A stretch of DNA of 64,000 nt, from contig JAEWMQ010000021.1 of assembly GCA_023393125.1 (NCBI GenBank), forward strand, positions 29,706-93,705, given 5' to 3'. The first letter of the stretch is position 1; the number at the start of each line of letters is the position of its first letter. Both the position numbers and the translations under genes were made by a program. Below are positions 27,898 through 35,247 of the stretch, piece after piece. The notes beneath the pieces are model-generated. The model worked only from the letters and a program-made list of their open reading frames with translations. It searched no databases and had not been told where the DNA came from. The stretch is from Bacillota bacterium. GTDB taxonomy: Bacteria > Bacillota > Clostridia > Lachnospirales > Cellulosilyticaceae.

Positions 27898-27923
27898 ATG
27901 GCGTCAACCTTTCTTTAGTTTGT

Positions 27924-28055
27924 TTAGTGTTTCTCTTCTTCTACGCTTACTAATTGTGTAATTTTTAACAATCCATTAATCAAAATAGCAATACCCAATG
28001 AAATAACAAATCCTAATGCATAAATCCCCATAGGTACAAGAACACTTTCAAGCAT
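27924..28055 (-). CDS. 43-residue membrane microprotein, possible OadG-like subunit
   Basis: An ATG at 28055 with an AAAGGAGGG ribosome binding site opens a 43-codon frame ending at 27924, 26 bases before oadB. It has one membrane helix at about residues 9-31 (GIYALGFVISLGIAILING) and a short charged tail ending VEEEKH. Size and position match a minimal gamma-type subunit of sodium-pumping decarboxylases, but OadG itself is longer, so this remains inference. Confidence 0.7.
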   Translation of the reverse strand: MLESVLVPMGIYALGFVISLGIAILINGLLKITQLVSVEEEKH

Positions 28056-28088
28056 ATACAACACCCTCCTTTAAGAATTACCTCTCTA

Positions 28089-28187
28089 CTATTCACTGAG
28101 TTCTTTCTTAATGTTCATCGTATAAATAGCTAGTACGACAATGCCTACCACAATACCACACATAATTTGCACTAATGATAGATCCAT
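28089..28187 (-). CDS. 32-residue membrane microprotein, first gene of oadB operon
   Basis: An ATG at 28187 with a GAGGAG site upstream opens a 32-codon frame ending at 28089. Residues 4-23 (LVQIMCGIVVGIVVLAIYTM) form one membrane helix, followed by NIKKELSE. It is the first gene after the divergent regulatory region and lies 33 bases before the 43-residue microprotein gene. No family is recognised at this length. Confidence 0.6.
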   Translation of the reverse strand: MDLSLVQIMCGIVVGIVVLAIYTMNIKKELSE

Positions 28188-28265
28188 CTCTCTCACTCCT
28201 CTACTTATTACTGTGTATATATTTCGTATAGATTCATTATATTATCTTTCTTTTATTTTTCTAAT

Positions 28266-28297
28266 ATATATAATTTAAATTAAACATATATAATTTA
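28266..28297. promoter_or_regulatory. two direct repeats between lysR and the oadB operon
   Basis: The 12-base sequence ATATATAATTTA occurs at 28266-28277 and again at 28286-28297, exactly 20 bases apart, about two helical turns. It lies in the divergent promoter region, where a LysR-type regulator would be expected to bind. The composition is pure A/T, so chance or a bent AT tract is possible. Confidence 0.35.
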
Positions 28298-28338
28298 TAT
28301 ATTCTAAATTTAACACATATTTCAAGAAAGGATTAGCT

Positions 28339-29232
28339 ATGGACTTACATTATCTTAAGCTCTTTGATACAGTGGCATCTTTGGGAAGTATGACAAAAGC
28401 AAGTGAACATATGCATATTAGCCAGCCAGCTTTATCTATCCAGATAAAAAAGCTAGAAGATGGCTTAGGACTTAAACTCTTTAATAAAATAGGGACGCGT
28501 CTTATTTTAAATGAAAATGGAGAAATTCTTTTTCATTATACAAAACAAATTTTTCAGCTTGTTCAAGAGGCTTCTAATCAACTTACTGACCGCAAACTAA
28601 CTATAAGTGGGCAAATCACTATTGGTGGAAGTAATACTGCTGGTAGTTATCTTTTACCTCGCATTATCGGTGCCTTCAAACAGCTTTATCCTCAAGTTAC
28701 TATTGAGCTTCATATTGGTAATACCTATGAAATTGCTAATCTTATTTATAATGATGTCTTAGATTTCGCCATTAATGGTGGCGATGTCGCTTATACCAGT
28801 CAAACCCAAGTCATCCCTTTAAAAGAAGATCCCCTAGTACTAGTAGCCTCTCCTAAAAGTGACTATATAGAGCAGCATCCGTTACTACCAGAAGATTTGG
28901 AAGCAGCTACATTTATTGTACACCAGAATAATTCTCAGCTTTACCTCGCTTATAAAAAAGCAATCACCGAACTTCATTTAGAAGAAAATATCGCTATGAC
29001 CTTGGGCAGTATTGATGCAATTAAACAAGCTGTTGCTGCCGACTTAGGCCTTGCTTTTATTCCTTATTCTGCTGCTCTTATGGAGTTACAACTTGGGCTA
29101 CTTATTCAATTAGAAGTTAAAAATATGCATTGGGTTTATCCTTATAATTTAATTTATAACAAAAGTAAATTTCTTTCGCCGGCTACTTTAAGACTCATTG
29201 AAATGGTAAAAGAACACTTAGGACAAACCTAA
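28339..29232 (+). CDS. LysR-family transcriptional regulator
   Basis: A 297-residue regulator. The winged helix-turn-helix is at residues 1-60 (LKLFDTVASLGSMTKASEHMHISQPALSIQIKKLEDGLGLKLFNK, in which ASEHMHISQPALSIQI is the recognition motif). Residues about 90-295 form the periplasmic-binding-protein-like effector domain (ITIGGSNTAGSYLLPRIIGAFKQLYPQV). It is transcribed away from the oadB operon and probably controls it in response to a carboxylate or related metabolite. The ligand cannot be predicted. Confidence 0.92.
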   Translation: MDLHYLKLFDTVASLGSMTKASEHMHISQPALSIQIKKLEDGLGLKLFNKIGTRLILNENGEILFHYTKQIFQLVQEASNQLTDRKLTISGQITIGGSNTAGSYLLPRIIGAFKQLYPQVTIELHIGNTYEIANLIYNDVLDFAINGGDVAYTSQTQVIPLKEDPLVLVASPKSDYIEQHPLLPEDLEAATFIVHQNNSQLYLAYKKAITELHLEENIAMTLGSIDAIKQAVAADLGLAFIPYSAALMELQLGLLIQLEVKNMHWVYPYNLIYNKSKFLSPATLRLIEMVKEHLGQT

Positions 29233-29316
29233 GAAGTTTATGACTTCATATAGTATATATAAAATGAAGATTCCTATTAGATTAATCATTATTGAAGCAC
29301 CTTATTAGATTCAAGC

Positions 29317-29358
29317 GAAAGGGCTATTACACTTATTTCTTAGTGCAATAGCCCTTTC
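29317..29358. terminator. terminator between lysR and the antiporter gene
   Basis: Arms GAAAGGGCTATT and AATAGCCCTTTC with a partly paired loop region (ACAC/GTG), between convergent genes. Confidence 0.85.
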
Positions 29359-29372
29359 ATTTCAATACGTTG

Positions 29373-30548
29373 TTACTTAGTAAGTAGTTTTTTATAAGTA
29401 CTATCTACTCCTATAGCACCTAATGGCGCCGTTATAAGTATAGCTAATACGGCTACTGTTAAAACCATTTCTCCACATGCTAGTCCCATTGTTAAAGGAA
29501 TCCCCCCTATAGCTGCCTGAACAGTTGCCTTGGGTGTGTATGCTAACATACAAAATAGCTTTTCCTTTGCTGTAAGCTTTGTTCCTAATAAGCTTATATA
29601 AACACCTAGCATACGAATAACTAAAGCACCTAATACCACCATAACGGATAAAATGCCAGCCTTCATAATATAGCTTATGTCTACTGTCGCCCCTACTAAT
29701 ACAAATAAAATGACTTCTGCTGCTACCCAAAGTTTATTATATTTAATAGATAGACGTTTTGCTAAAAGGATGTACTTACGATTCAATATAATACCTAAAG
29801 TCATAATCGCTAATAAGCCAGACATCGGTACAATACCTTCCAAACGATGTTCTAACTCTATAAGTAAAAAAGAAATGCTTAAGATGATCAGTATCTTAAG
29901 TGAATCTCGCAGATGCCATTTTTTGAAAAAAGCTACCAAAAGGATGCCCACACCTATACCTACACCTACTCCTATAACAATAGCAATAGGGATTTGCAGC
30001 AAACTTCCTATTGAAACCTCCTCTCCCGAAGCCAAGGCTGTAAATGCTGTAAATAATACAATAACAAATACATCATCCACTGAAGCCCCTGCTAAAATCA
30101 ATTGTGGTATACTTTTCTTTACACCATAGCCTTCCTCCATAGAACGTAGCATTCTAGGTACAATAACAGCCGGTGAAACTGCAGCAATAACAGCTCCCAT
30201 AATAGCTGCTTCTAATATACTTATCCCTAACAATTGAGTTGCCAAAAAGACAACACCTACTATTTCAAAACAAGCAGGTATAAAGCACATCAAAATAGCA
30301 GGTCTTCCTACCTTTTTTAAATCCTCTAAATCTAAAGACAAACCTGCTCTTGTTAAAATAATAACTAAAGCTAATTGCCTTAAATCTGGAGAAATTCTTA
30401 AGATAGATTCATCTAATGCCCCTAATACATAGGGACCTAAAATCATACCTGTTATAATCATCCCCAATAAACTTGGTAATCTTAGCTTATTGAAAATAGA
30501 ACCTAGTAATAAACCCATCAAAAAAATAAGTGCTAAACTTGTAAGCAT
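29373..30548 (-). CDS. cation/proton antiporter under a fluoride riboswitch
   Basis: A 391-residue inner-membrane transporter of the monovalent cation/proton antiporter (CPA) superfamily with about 12 hydrophobic segments: LLGSIFNKLRLPSLLGMIITG near the start, LVIILTRAGLSLDLEDL, AAVSPAVIVPRML and ASVDDVFVIVLFTA, the region with conserved acidic residues of the ion site. The start at 30548 is chosen for its GGAGGAAGAG site; an in-frame ATG nine codons upstream has none. Its leader carries a fluoride riboswitch (30574-30667). CPA-type proteins are a known class of fluoride-riboswitch-controlled genes, so a role in fluoride resistance is likely, though direct fluoride transport by this class is not something the sequence proves. 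Confidence 0.88.
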   Translation of the reverse strand: MLTSLALIFLMGLLLGSIFNKLRLPSLLGMIITGMILGPYVLGALDESILRISPDLRQLALVIILTRAGLSLDLEDLKKVGRPAILMCFIPACFEIVGVVFLATQLLGISILEAAIMGAVIAAVSPAVIVPRMLRSMEEGYGVKKSIPQLILAGASVDDVFVIVLFTAFTALASGEEVSIGSLLQIPIAIVIGVGVGIGVGILLVAFFKKWHLRDSLKILIILSISFLLIELEHRLEGIVPMSGLLAIMTLGIILNRKYILLAKRLSIKYNKLWVAAEVILFVLVGATVDISYIMKAGILSVMVVLGALVIRMLGVYISLLGTKLTAKEKLFCMLAYTPKATVQAAIGGIPLTMGLACGEMVLTVAVLAILITAPLGAIGVDSTYKKLLTK

Positions 30549-30573
30549 TTGCTCTTCCTCCAATTCCACACGC

Positions 30574-30667
30574 AAAAAAAGCTGATTATCCTGTGATTAT
30601 AGGTTTCACAGAAGTCATCAGCTTTATAAGCGGTTTAAGTATCAAACTTAGGGAGTACTTCATTCCC
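30574..30667 (-). ncRNA. fluoride riboswitch with terminator expression platform
   Basis: Reading the minus strand from 30667, the aptamer begins GGGAATGAAGTACTCCC and ends with AACCGCTTATAAAGCTGAT followed by GACTTCTGTG at 30607. This fits the crcB/fluoride motif: GG..AUG..GU.C..CC, the AACYGC strand and GCUGAUGACUUCU. Immediately downstream AAGCTGAT (complement of 30617-30624) pairs with ATCAGCTT (complement of 30579-30586) and a run of seven T follows, forming an intrinsic terminator that uses the 3' end of the aptamer. Fluoride binding should block the terminator and turn on the antiporter gene. The gene start is 26 bases after the terminator. Confidence 0.93.
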
Positions 30668-30685
30668 TTTATTCTATTTGTGCTT

Positions 30686-30714
30686 ATTATACTATGTTAT
30701 TGTCCTTATTTCAA
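30686..30714 (-). promoter_or_regulatory. promoter of the fluoride riboswitch transcript
   Basis: On the minus strand TTGAAA (complement of 30709-30714) and TATAAT (complement of 30686-30691) are separated by 17 bases. Transcription would begin about 12 bases before the aptamer. Confidence 0.8.
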
Positions 30715-30896
30715 TCTAAAGTTGTTTTTCTTATGCCATCTTTTTCTATTAGTCACTTGTATATAACTATATCACAAGTAAATGCGTACTTTACATTTCT
30801 TACCATGAAATTATCATAAAATTATAAATACAATCAACTAATTAATAGTCGATTCTGCTAATCAATATTAATTAGAAAAGAAAAGGGGTATCTATT

Positions 30897-31016
30897 ATGC
30901 TCAAATCAAAAGTCGGTTATTCTACAAATTCAAACGCCTACACTTCAAGTAAAAAAGCTTTGTTTACAGGTGCTTATAAAGAAAGCAATCTTCCCCTACT
31001 TTCATTCTCTTTATAA
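30897..31016 (+). pseudogene. 39-codon frame resembling the start of a FIST-domain protein
   Basis: An ATG at 30897 after AAAAGGGG opens a frame ending at 31016. Its beginning, LKSKVGYSTNSNAYTSSKKA, resembles the typical opening of FIST sensor proteins (VGYSxNxxxYxAGKEAA), and the frame then stops at residue 39. It could be a decayed fragment or a genuine short peptide. No further FIST sequence is found downstream before the permease gene. Confidence 0.3.
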
Positions 31017-31186
31017 AGTGTTTTATCTTATTATAGCACAATTTTATAACAATCCAAATTTTTCAACATATCCTGCAGTATTTTTCAGCAAATTATTTAT
31101 TATTGATTTATTTTCTAATAGGTATGTTTTTGTTATTTTTACTCACTCTATATAATAAAGACATATTAAGCAAAAGGATGATTTTT

Positions 31187-32527
31187 ATGAGTATTGATGA
31201 AACAAAGAAATCCCCTTCGTTGAAACGTGAATTAGGATTAGGTGCTGCTACTGCTATTGTAGTAGGAAATATGATGGGATCTGGCATCTTCACTTCACCT
31301 CAAACGTTAGCTCTAGTAAGCAATCCCACCACAACCATTTTGGCATGGATCATTACAGGTATTGGCTCTATTCTTTTGGCCCTATCCTTTGCTAACTTAG
31401 GAGCACTTTATCCTAGTACAGGTGGTCCTATCGTTTATACTGGCCAGGCTTTTGGCCCTTTTATGGCCTTTTTAGTCTCTTGGACTTTCTGGATTGGTTC
31501 TTGGATTGGCAATGCAGCTATTATTACAGCTATTATCCGTTACTTAACCGTATTTTTTCCCACTATCGGTAATAATAATCTCCTTTCCTTTATAATATCA
31601 TCGGCTATTTTATGGACCTTTACTATTATCAATTGCTTAGGTGTTAAACAAGCGGGCTATGTGAGCATTATTAGTAGCATCTTAAAGCTTGGGGTTATTT
31701 TTGTATTTGTTATTATTGCTTTATGGGGTTTTAATCCGAATTATTTATCAACCTACTCTTCTCCTGATGTGCAAGGTTTAAGTTCTCTACCTGCTGCTAT
31801 TGCTGTTACTTTATGGTCCTTTATAGGATTAGAAAGTGCTTCTGTTTCAGGTGGTGAGATTAAAAATCCTGCGGTTAATATTAAAAAAAGCACCTTTTTA
31901 GGTACCTTATTTGTGGCTATTATTTATCTTTTTATTTCTGTTATTGCTATGGGAGCTTTGCCACAACAAGAACTAGCCATCTCTAGCGCACCCTTAGCAA
32001 GTATCATCAATCATATTACTGGGGCAACTTGGGGTGGTGCTTTCATTGCACTAGGTATTATTATCTCTGCTGGTGGAGCGCTTTCTGGTTGGGTATTAAC
32101 AACTGCTAGACTCTCTTTTGCAGCAGGTGAGGATCAGCTTTTTCCTCATTTTTTTGCTAAGGTACACTCTAAATATAAAACTCCACATGTCTCACTTATT
32201 ATTACAGGCATCTGTACTAATTTAATGTTAATCCTTAACTATGTATCTAGCTTAACTACCGCTTTTGATTTTATGGTTAATCTGGCTACCTTATCTTTTA
32301 TACCAGCCTATGCACTAACAGCTTGTGCAGAAATATTACTCACCATAAAAAAAGAACAGCCTATGAAATTGAGCCGATTCCTAAGCCAAAGCTACCTATC
32401 GCTAATTGCCTTCTTTTATGCCATTTATATTATTTACGGTTCGGGCGCTGAAGCTGCTATGTGGGTATTCCTTTTAATGTTCATAGGTATTCCTTTTTAT
32501 GTTTATCAAAAATCAAGTACATTTTAA
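31187..32527 (+). CDS. amino acid permease (APC superfamily)
   Basis: A 446-residue transporter with twelve expected membrane helices. The family start SLKRELGLGAATAIVVGNMMGSGIFTSP carries the unwound substrate-binding motif GSGIF, and TLWSFIGLESASVSGGEIKNP and WVLTTARLSFAAGEDQLFP are conserved further on. The start at 31187 follows AAAAGGATG; an in-frame upstream start at 31103 has no such site. The closest families are basic amino acid/polyamine antiporters (APA type), but substrate is not certain. It is a single gene with a terminator. Confidence 0.88.
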   Translation: MSIDETKKSPSLKRELGLGAATAIVVGNMMGSGIFTSPQTLALVSNPTTTILAWIITGIGSILLALSFANLGALYPSTGGPIVYTGQAFGPFMAFLVSWTFWIGSWIGNAAIITAIIRYLTVFFPTIGNNNLLSFIISSAILWTFTIINCLGVKQAGYVSIISSILKLGVIFVFVIIALWGFNPNYLSTYSSPDVQGLSSLPAAIAVTLWSFIGLESASVSGGEIKNPAVNIKKSTFLGTLFVAIIYLFISVIAMGALPQQELAISSAPLASIINHITGATWGGAFIALGIIISAGGALSGWVLTTARLSFAAGEDQLFPHFFAKVHSKYKTPHVSLIITGICTNLMLILNYVSSLTTAFDFMVNLATLSFIPAYALTACAEILLTIKKEQPMKLSRFLSQSYLSLIAFFYAIYIIYGSGAEAAMWVFLLMFIGIPFYVYQKSSTF

Positions 32528-32541
32528 TATATCTATATAAT

Positions 32542-32579
32542 AAGAAAATGCTATCCATACCATTTGATAGCATTTTCTT
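32542..32579 (+). terminator. terminator of the amino acid permease gene
   Basis: Arms AAGAAAATGCTATC / GATAGCATTTTCTT with a 10-base loop, 15 bases after the stop. Confidence 0.88.
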
Positions 32580-32632
32580 GTTTATATTTTGAATATTTCC
32601 TATATATCCATTCAATATTTTATGTTTTTGTA

Positions 32633-32647
32633 TTATAATAAATATAT
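32633..32647 (+). promoter_or_regulatory. possible PerR-like box before ferritin
   Basis: TTATAATAAATATAT at 32633-32647 matches 12 of 14 defined PerR consensus positions and includes a TATAAT that could be the -10 box, 26 bases before the ferritin start codon. The region is so AT-rich that this may be chance. Confidence 0.3.
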
Positions 32648-32672
32648 AATAAAATATGAAAGAGGTGATTAT

Positions 32673-33185
32673 ATGCTTAAACCAGAAATTTCTGCCTTAA
32701 TCAATGATCAAATTAATAAAGAACTATTTTCTGCTTACTTATACTTACATATGGCAAACTATTATACCTTTGAGAATTTATCAGGTTTTGCTAATTGGTT
32801 CAATGTACAAGTTCAAGAAGAATTAGCTCATGTTAGATTTTTCATTCAGTACTTACAAGATAACGGAGAACCTGTTTCTTTAAAAACAATAGATGCAGAT
32901 ACTACTGAATTTCAAAACTTTCTTGAACCTTTGCAACTTGCTTTAGAACATGAAAGACTAGTTACTGAATCTATAGAAAATATCTATGCTCATGCATTAG
33001 AGAAAAAGGATTTTAGAACAACTCAATTTCTAGATTGGTTTATTAAAGAACAAGGTGAAGAAGAAAAGAATGCAGAAGATTTAGTTAAAAAGTTTGAATT
33101 ATTTGCCGCTGATGGTAAAGGGCTCTACTTATTAGATACCGAGTTAGCTGCAAGAACTTTTGTTCAACCTACTTTAGTAATTTAG
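32673..33185 (+). CDS. ftnA: ferritin
   Basis: A 170-residue non-heme ferritin that stores iron and detoxifies Fe(II) in a 24-subunit shell. The start at 32673 has an AGAGGTG site. Diiron ligands are in NKELFSAYLYLHMANYY (Glu near 17), QEELAHVRF (Glu and His near 50-53), and LEHERLVTESI and KEQGEEEKNAEDL further on. Length fits bacterial FtnA rather than bacterioferritin; there is no heme methionine context. Single gene with terminator. Confidence 0.93.
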   Translation: MLKPEISALINDQINKELFSAYLYLHMANYYTFENLSGFANWFNVQVQEELAHVRFFIQYLQDNGEPVSLKTIDADTTEFQNFLEPLQLALEHERLVTESIENIYAHALEKKDFRTTQFLDWFIKEQGEEEKNAEDLVKKFELFAADGKGLYLLDTELAARTFVQPTLVI

Positions 33186-33207
33186 TAATGCATAACTTAC
33201 TATAAAT

Positions 33208-33251
33208 AAAAAGGATAGAGAATCTAGACTAATAGATTCTCTATTCTTTTT
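33208..33251. terminator. terminator between ferritin and radical SAM gene
   Basis: Stem around GGATAGAGAATCTA / TAGATTCTCTATTC with A and T tracts at both ends, serving convergent genes. Confidence 0.88.
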
Positions 33252-33267
33252 ATAATGCTCTTTCTAT

Positions 33268-34170
33268 TTATACGCCTTGTAAATTAAATTCTGGAATAAA
33301 ACTTTCCTTGGCTGTTTCACCTTCTTGAACAAAGGCTTGTTCAATCCCTAAATGAAGTGCATAATCAATCATACGATTATATTCTCTTTCTGTTAACCTA
33401 CGATTTATCTCTGGATAAGCTTGTAAGTCACAAACTGGTGTAAATTGATTCATAATACTCATATAAATCGTATCACCATATGTCTGATATAAATAACGTA
33501 GTATGGCGCGCGTATCTTTGGCGTTTCCTGGAAGGCATAAATGCCTTACAATAACTCCCTTTTTCATAAGTCCTGTTTCTTCGTCAAAAATAGGTGTACC
33601 CACTTGACTTACCATTTCAGCAATAGCTTTACTTGCATAGTCAAAATAATTCTTAGCATGAGAATAGCGTTTACTCACTTCACTCTCTTTATATTTTAAA
33701 TCTGGTAAGTAAATATCAACATACCCTCTGAGCATCTGTAAGCTTTCTATTCTTTCATAGCCACTGGTATTATAAACAATAGGAAGATCTAGTCCCTTTT
33801 CTTTTGCTATTTTTAAAGCTTCTACAATTTGTGGAATAAAGTGTGTTCCTGTTACTAGATTAATATTATGAGCTCCCTGTTCTTTCAGTTCAAAGAAAAT
33901 GTCTGCTAAACGTGCTATAGAAATATTTTTACCTACTTTACTGGTTGCAATTGAGCGGTTCTGACAATAAACACATCCTAAAGTACACCCTGAAAAAAAT
34001 ACAGTCCCTGAGCCATTTTCACCTGTTAAACAAGGCTCTTCCCATAAATGCAGCGCTGCTCTAGCTATCATTACTTCGCTAGTTTGTTTGCAATACCCTT
34101 TTTCACCTTTTAGCCGATTGACTCGGCAGTCCCTGGGACACAACTGACACCTCTCTAATATTTCCTTCAT
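33268..34170 (-). CDS. radical SAM protein related to pyruvate formate-lyase activases (PflX-like)
   Basis: A 300-residue cytoplasmic enzyme. The N-terminus has cysteines CQLCPRDCRVNR ... GYCKQ, probably an extra iron-sulphur or zinc site, then the radical SAM motif CTLGCVYC at about residues 65-72. LVTGTHFIPQIVEAL, LPIVYNTSGYE and VDIYLPDLKY are typical of the uncharacterised PflX-like group. The start at 34170 has a GGAGGTAAGA site. Substrate is unknown. It is not next to a glycyl radical enzyme. Confidence 0.85.
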   Translation of the reverse strand: MKEILERCQLCPRDCRVNRLKGEKGYCKQTSEVMIARAALHLWEEPCLTGENGSGTVFFSGCTLGCVYCQNRSIATSKVGKNISIARLADIFFELKEQGAHNINLVTGTHFIPQIVEALKIAKEKGLDLPIVYNTSGYERIESLQMLRGYVDIYLPDLKYKESEVSKRYSHAKNYFDYASKAIAEMVSQVGTPIFDEETGLMKKGVIVRHLCLPGNAKDTRAILRYLYQTYGDTIYMSIMNQFTPVCDLQAYPEINRRLTEREYNRMIDYALHLGIEQAFVQEGETAKESFIPEFNLQGV

Positions 34171-34241
34171 TCTTACCTCCATTTATCATAAAAAATGCTT
34201 TTCAATAGTTTTTAGGTAGAATTCTATTCTAATGAAAATTT

Positions 34242-34436
34242 TTATGAGTGAAAGAAAAACTCAGCAGGATTCTCTATATTAAAGATTTGAGCTAATAACA
34301 TCATTTCTGAATAAGTCCAGTCTGTTTTTCCTTTGAACTTTCTAGTTAAAGTCTGTTTACTTACACCTAATCTCACTGCTATTTCATCAAAAGTCACATA
34401 ATATTGCTTCATTAATTCATTTATTTTTTCTTCCAT
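34242..34436 (-). CDS. small helix-turn-helix protein, 64 residues
   Basis: A compact DNA-binding protein of Cro/C1 type consisting only of the helix-turn-helix region: YYVTFDEIAVRLGVSKQTLTRKFKGKTDWTYSEM. FDEIAVRLGVSKQTLTRKF is the recognition unit. Regulatory targets are unknown. It is a stand-alone gene 71 bases upstream of the radical SAM gene on the same strand. Confidence 0.75.
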   Translation of the reverse strand: MEEKINELMKQYYVTFDEIAVRLGVSKQTLTRKFKGKTDWTYSEMMLLAQIFNIENPAEFFFHS

Positions 34437-34605
34437 TGCCTATTCCTCTATCTTCTTTTATGTTATTTCAAATCACTTAATAAAACATGCTCTTTTCTAT
34501 TCAACATTTTATCAAGATTACTTTCTTAAGTATAAATGGTAAAAATAAATTTTACAATTTATATTATATCTTATTGTATTTCATTATTATTTTTTATAAA
34601 ACAAC

Positions 34606-34634
34606 AAAAGCTCCTAGATCATCTAGAAGCTTTT
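34606..34634 (-). terminator. terminator of the regulator/acetyltransferase pair
   Basis: Arms AAAAGCTCCTAGA / TCTAGAAGCTTTT with a 3-base loop, one mismatch, just after the stop at 34638. Confidence 0.8.
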
Positions 34635-34637
34635 GCC

Positions 34638-35222
34638 TTATACTATTTGATAAAATAAGCCATGTTGACTACAATAATGATACAACTTACCATGCCCCAT
34701 TTTAGGCAGTCTTAAATGAATTCCCCATTCCGGATATTGTTTCACAAGATACATCTTTTCTCCTGTAACAAATGCAATAAAAGAGATATAATGTGCTTTT
34801 GTCATCTCATGAGTCGTTTCGATATACCATTCATCTTCGATCGTCTCAAGCTGCAAAACATGTTTCTCATTAGCTTTCTCAGGAACTAATGCTTCTAATT
34901 TTCTACCGCAACAAGAAAGTTCTGCATTTCCTGTGCTCGTCATGATGTTGCCACACTCAGGGCAAACATAAAATTGTGTCATTCTCATATTGCCTCCTAA
35001 TAATTCATTGGGATTTAAATCTCCCGCTAAAATTTTTTCAATATTAACCTTTAAAAGAATTGAGAGTTCGGGAAGTAAAGAAACATCGGGGCAACCTAGC
35101 CCTCTTTCCCACTTACTCACTGTTTTGTCACTAATGTTCATCGCATCTGCCAATTGTTTTTGTGTTAGCCCACACTCCATGCGCAGTGAACGAATTAATT
35201 CACCTACCTTTTCACAATCCAT
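34638..35222 (-). CDS. XRE regulator fused to a superoxide-reductase-like (desulfoferrodoxin) domain
   Basis: A 194-residue protein. Residues 5-62 form an XRE helix-turn-helix (LIRSLRMECGLTQKQLADAM, then SDKTVSKWERGLGCPDVS). Residues about 84-194 look like desulfoferrodoxin: a rubredoxin-type four-cysteine iron site (CPECG, 13 residues, then CC) and a superoxide-reductase iron site with the ligand pattern H (EKHV), H-x5-H (HEMTKAH) and C-x2-H (CSQHG). All five expected ligands of the catalytic iron are present. This suggests a regulator whose DNA binding responds to superoxide or iron state. It lies 25 bases downstream of a CAT-like gene on the same strand, probably cotranscribed. Confidence 0.8.
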   Translation of the reverse strand: MDCEKVGELIRSLRMECGLTQKQLADAMNISDKTVSKWERGLGCPDVSLLPELSILLKVNIEKILAGDLNPNELLGGNMRMTQFYVCPECGNIMTSTGNAELSCCGRKLEALVPEKANEKHVLQLETIEDEWYIETTHEMTKAHYISFIAFVTGEKMYLVKQYPEWGIHLRLPKMGHGKLYHYCSQHGLFYQIV

Positions 35223-35247
35223 TTCATCACCTCTTCTTATTAATACT

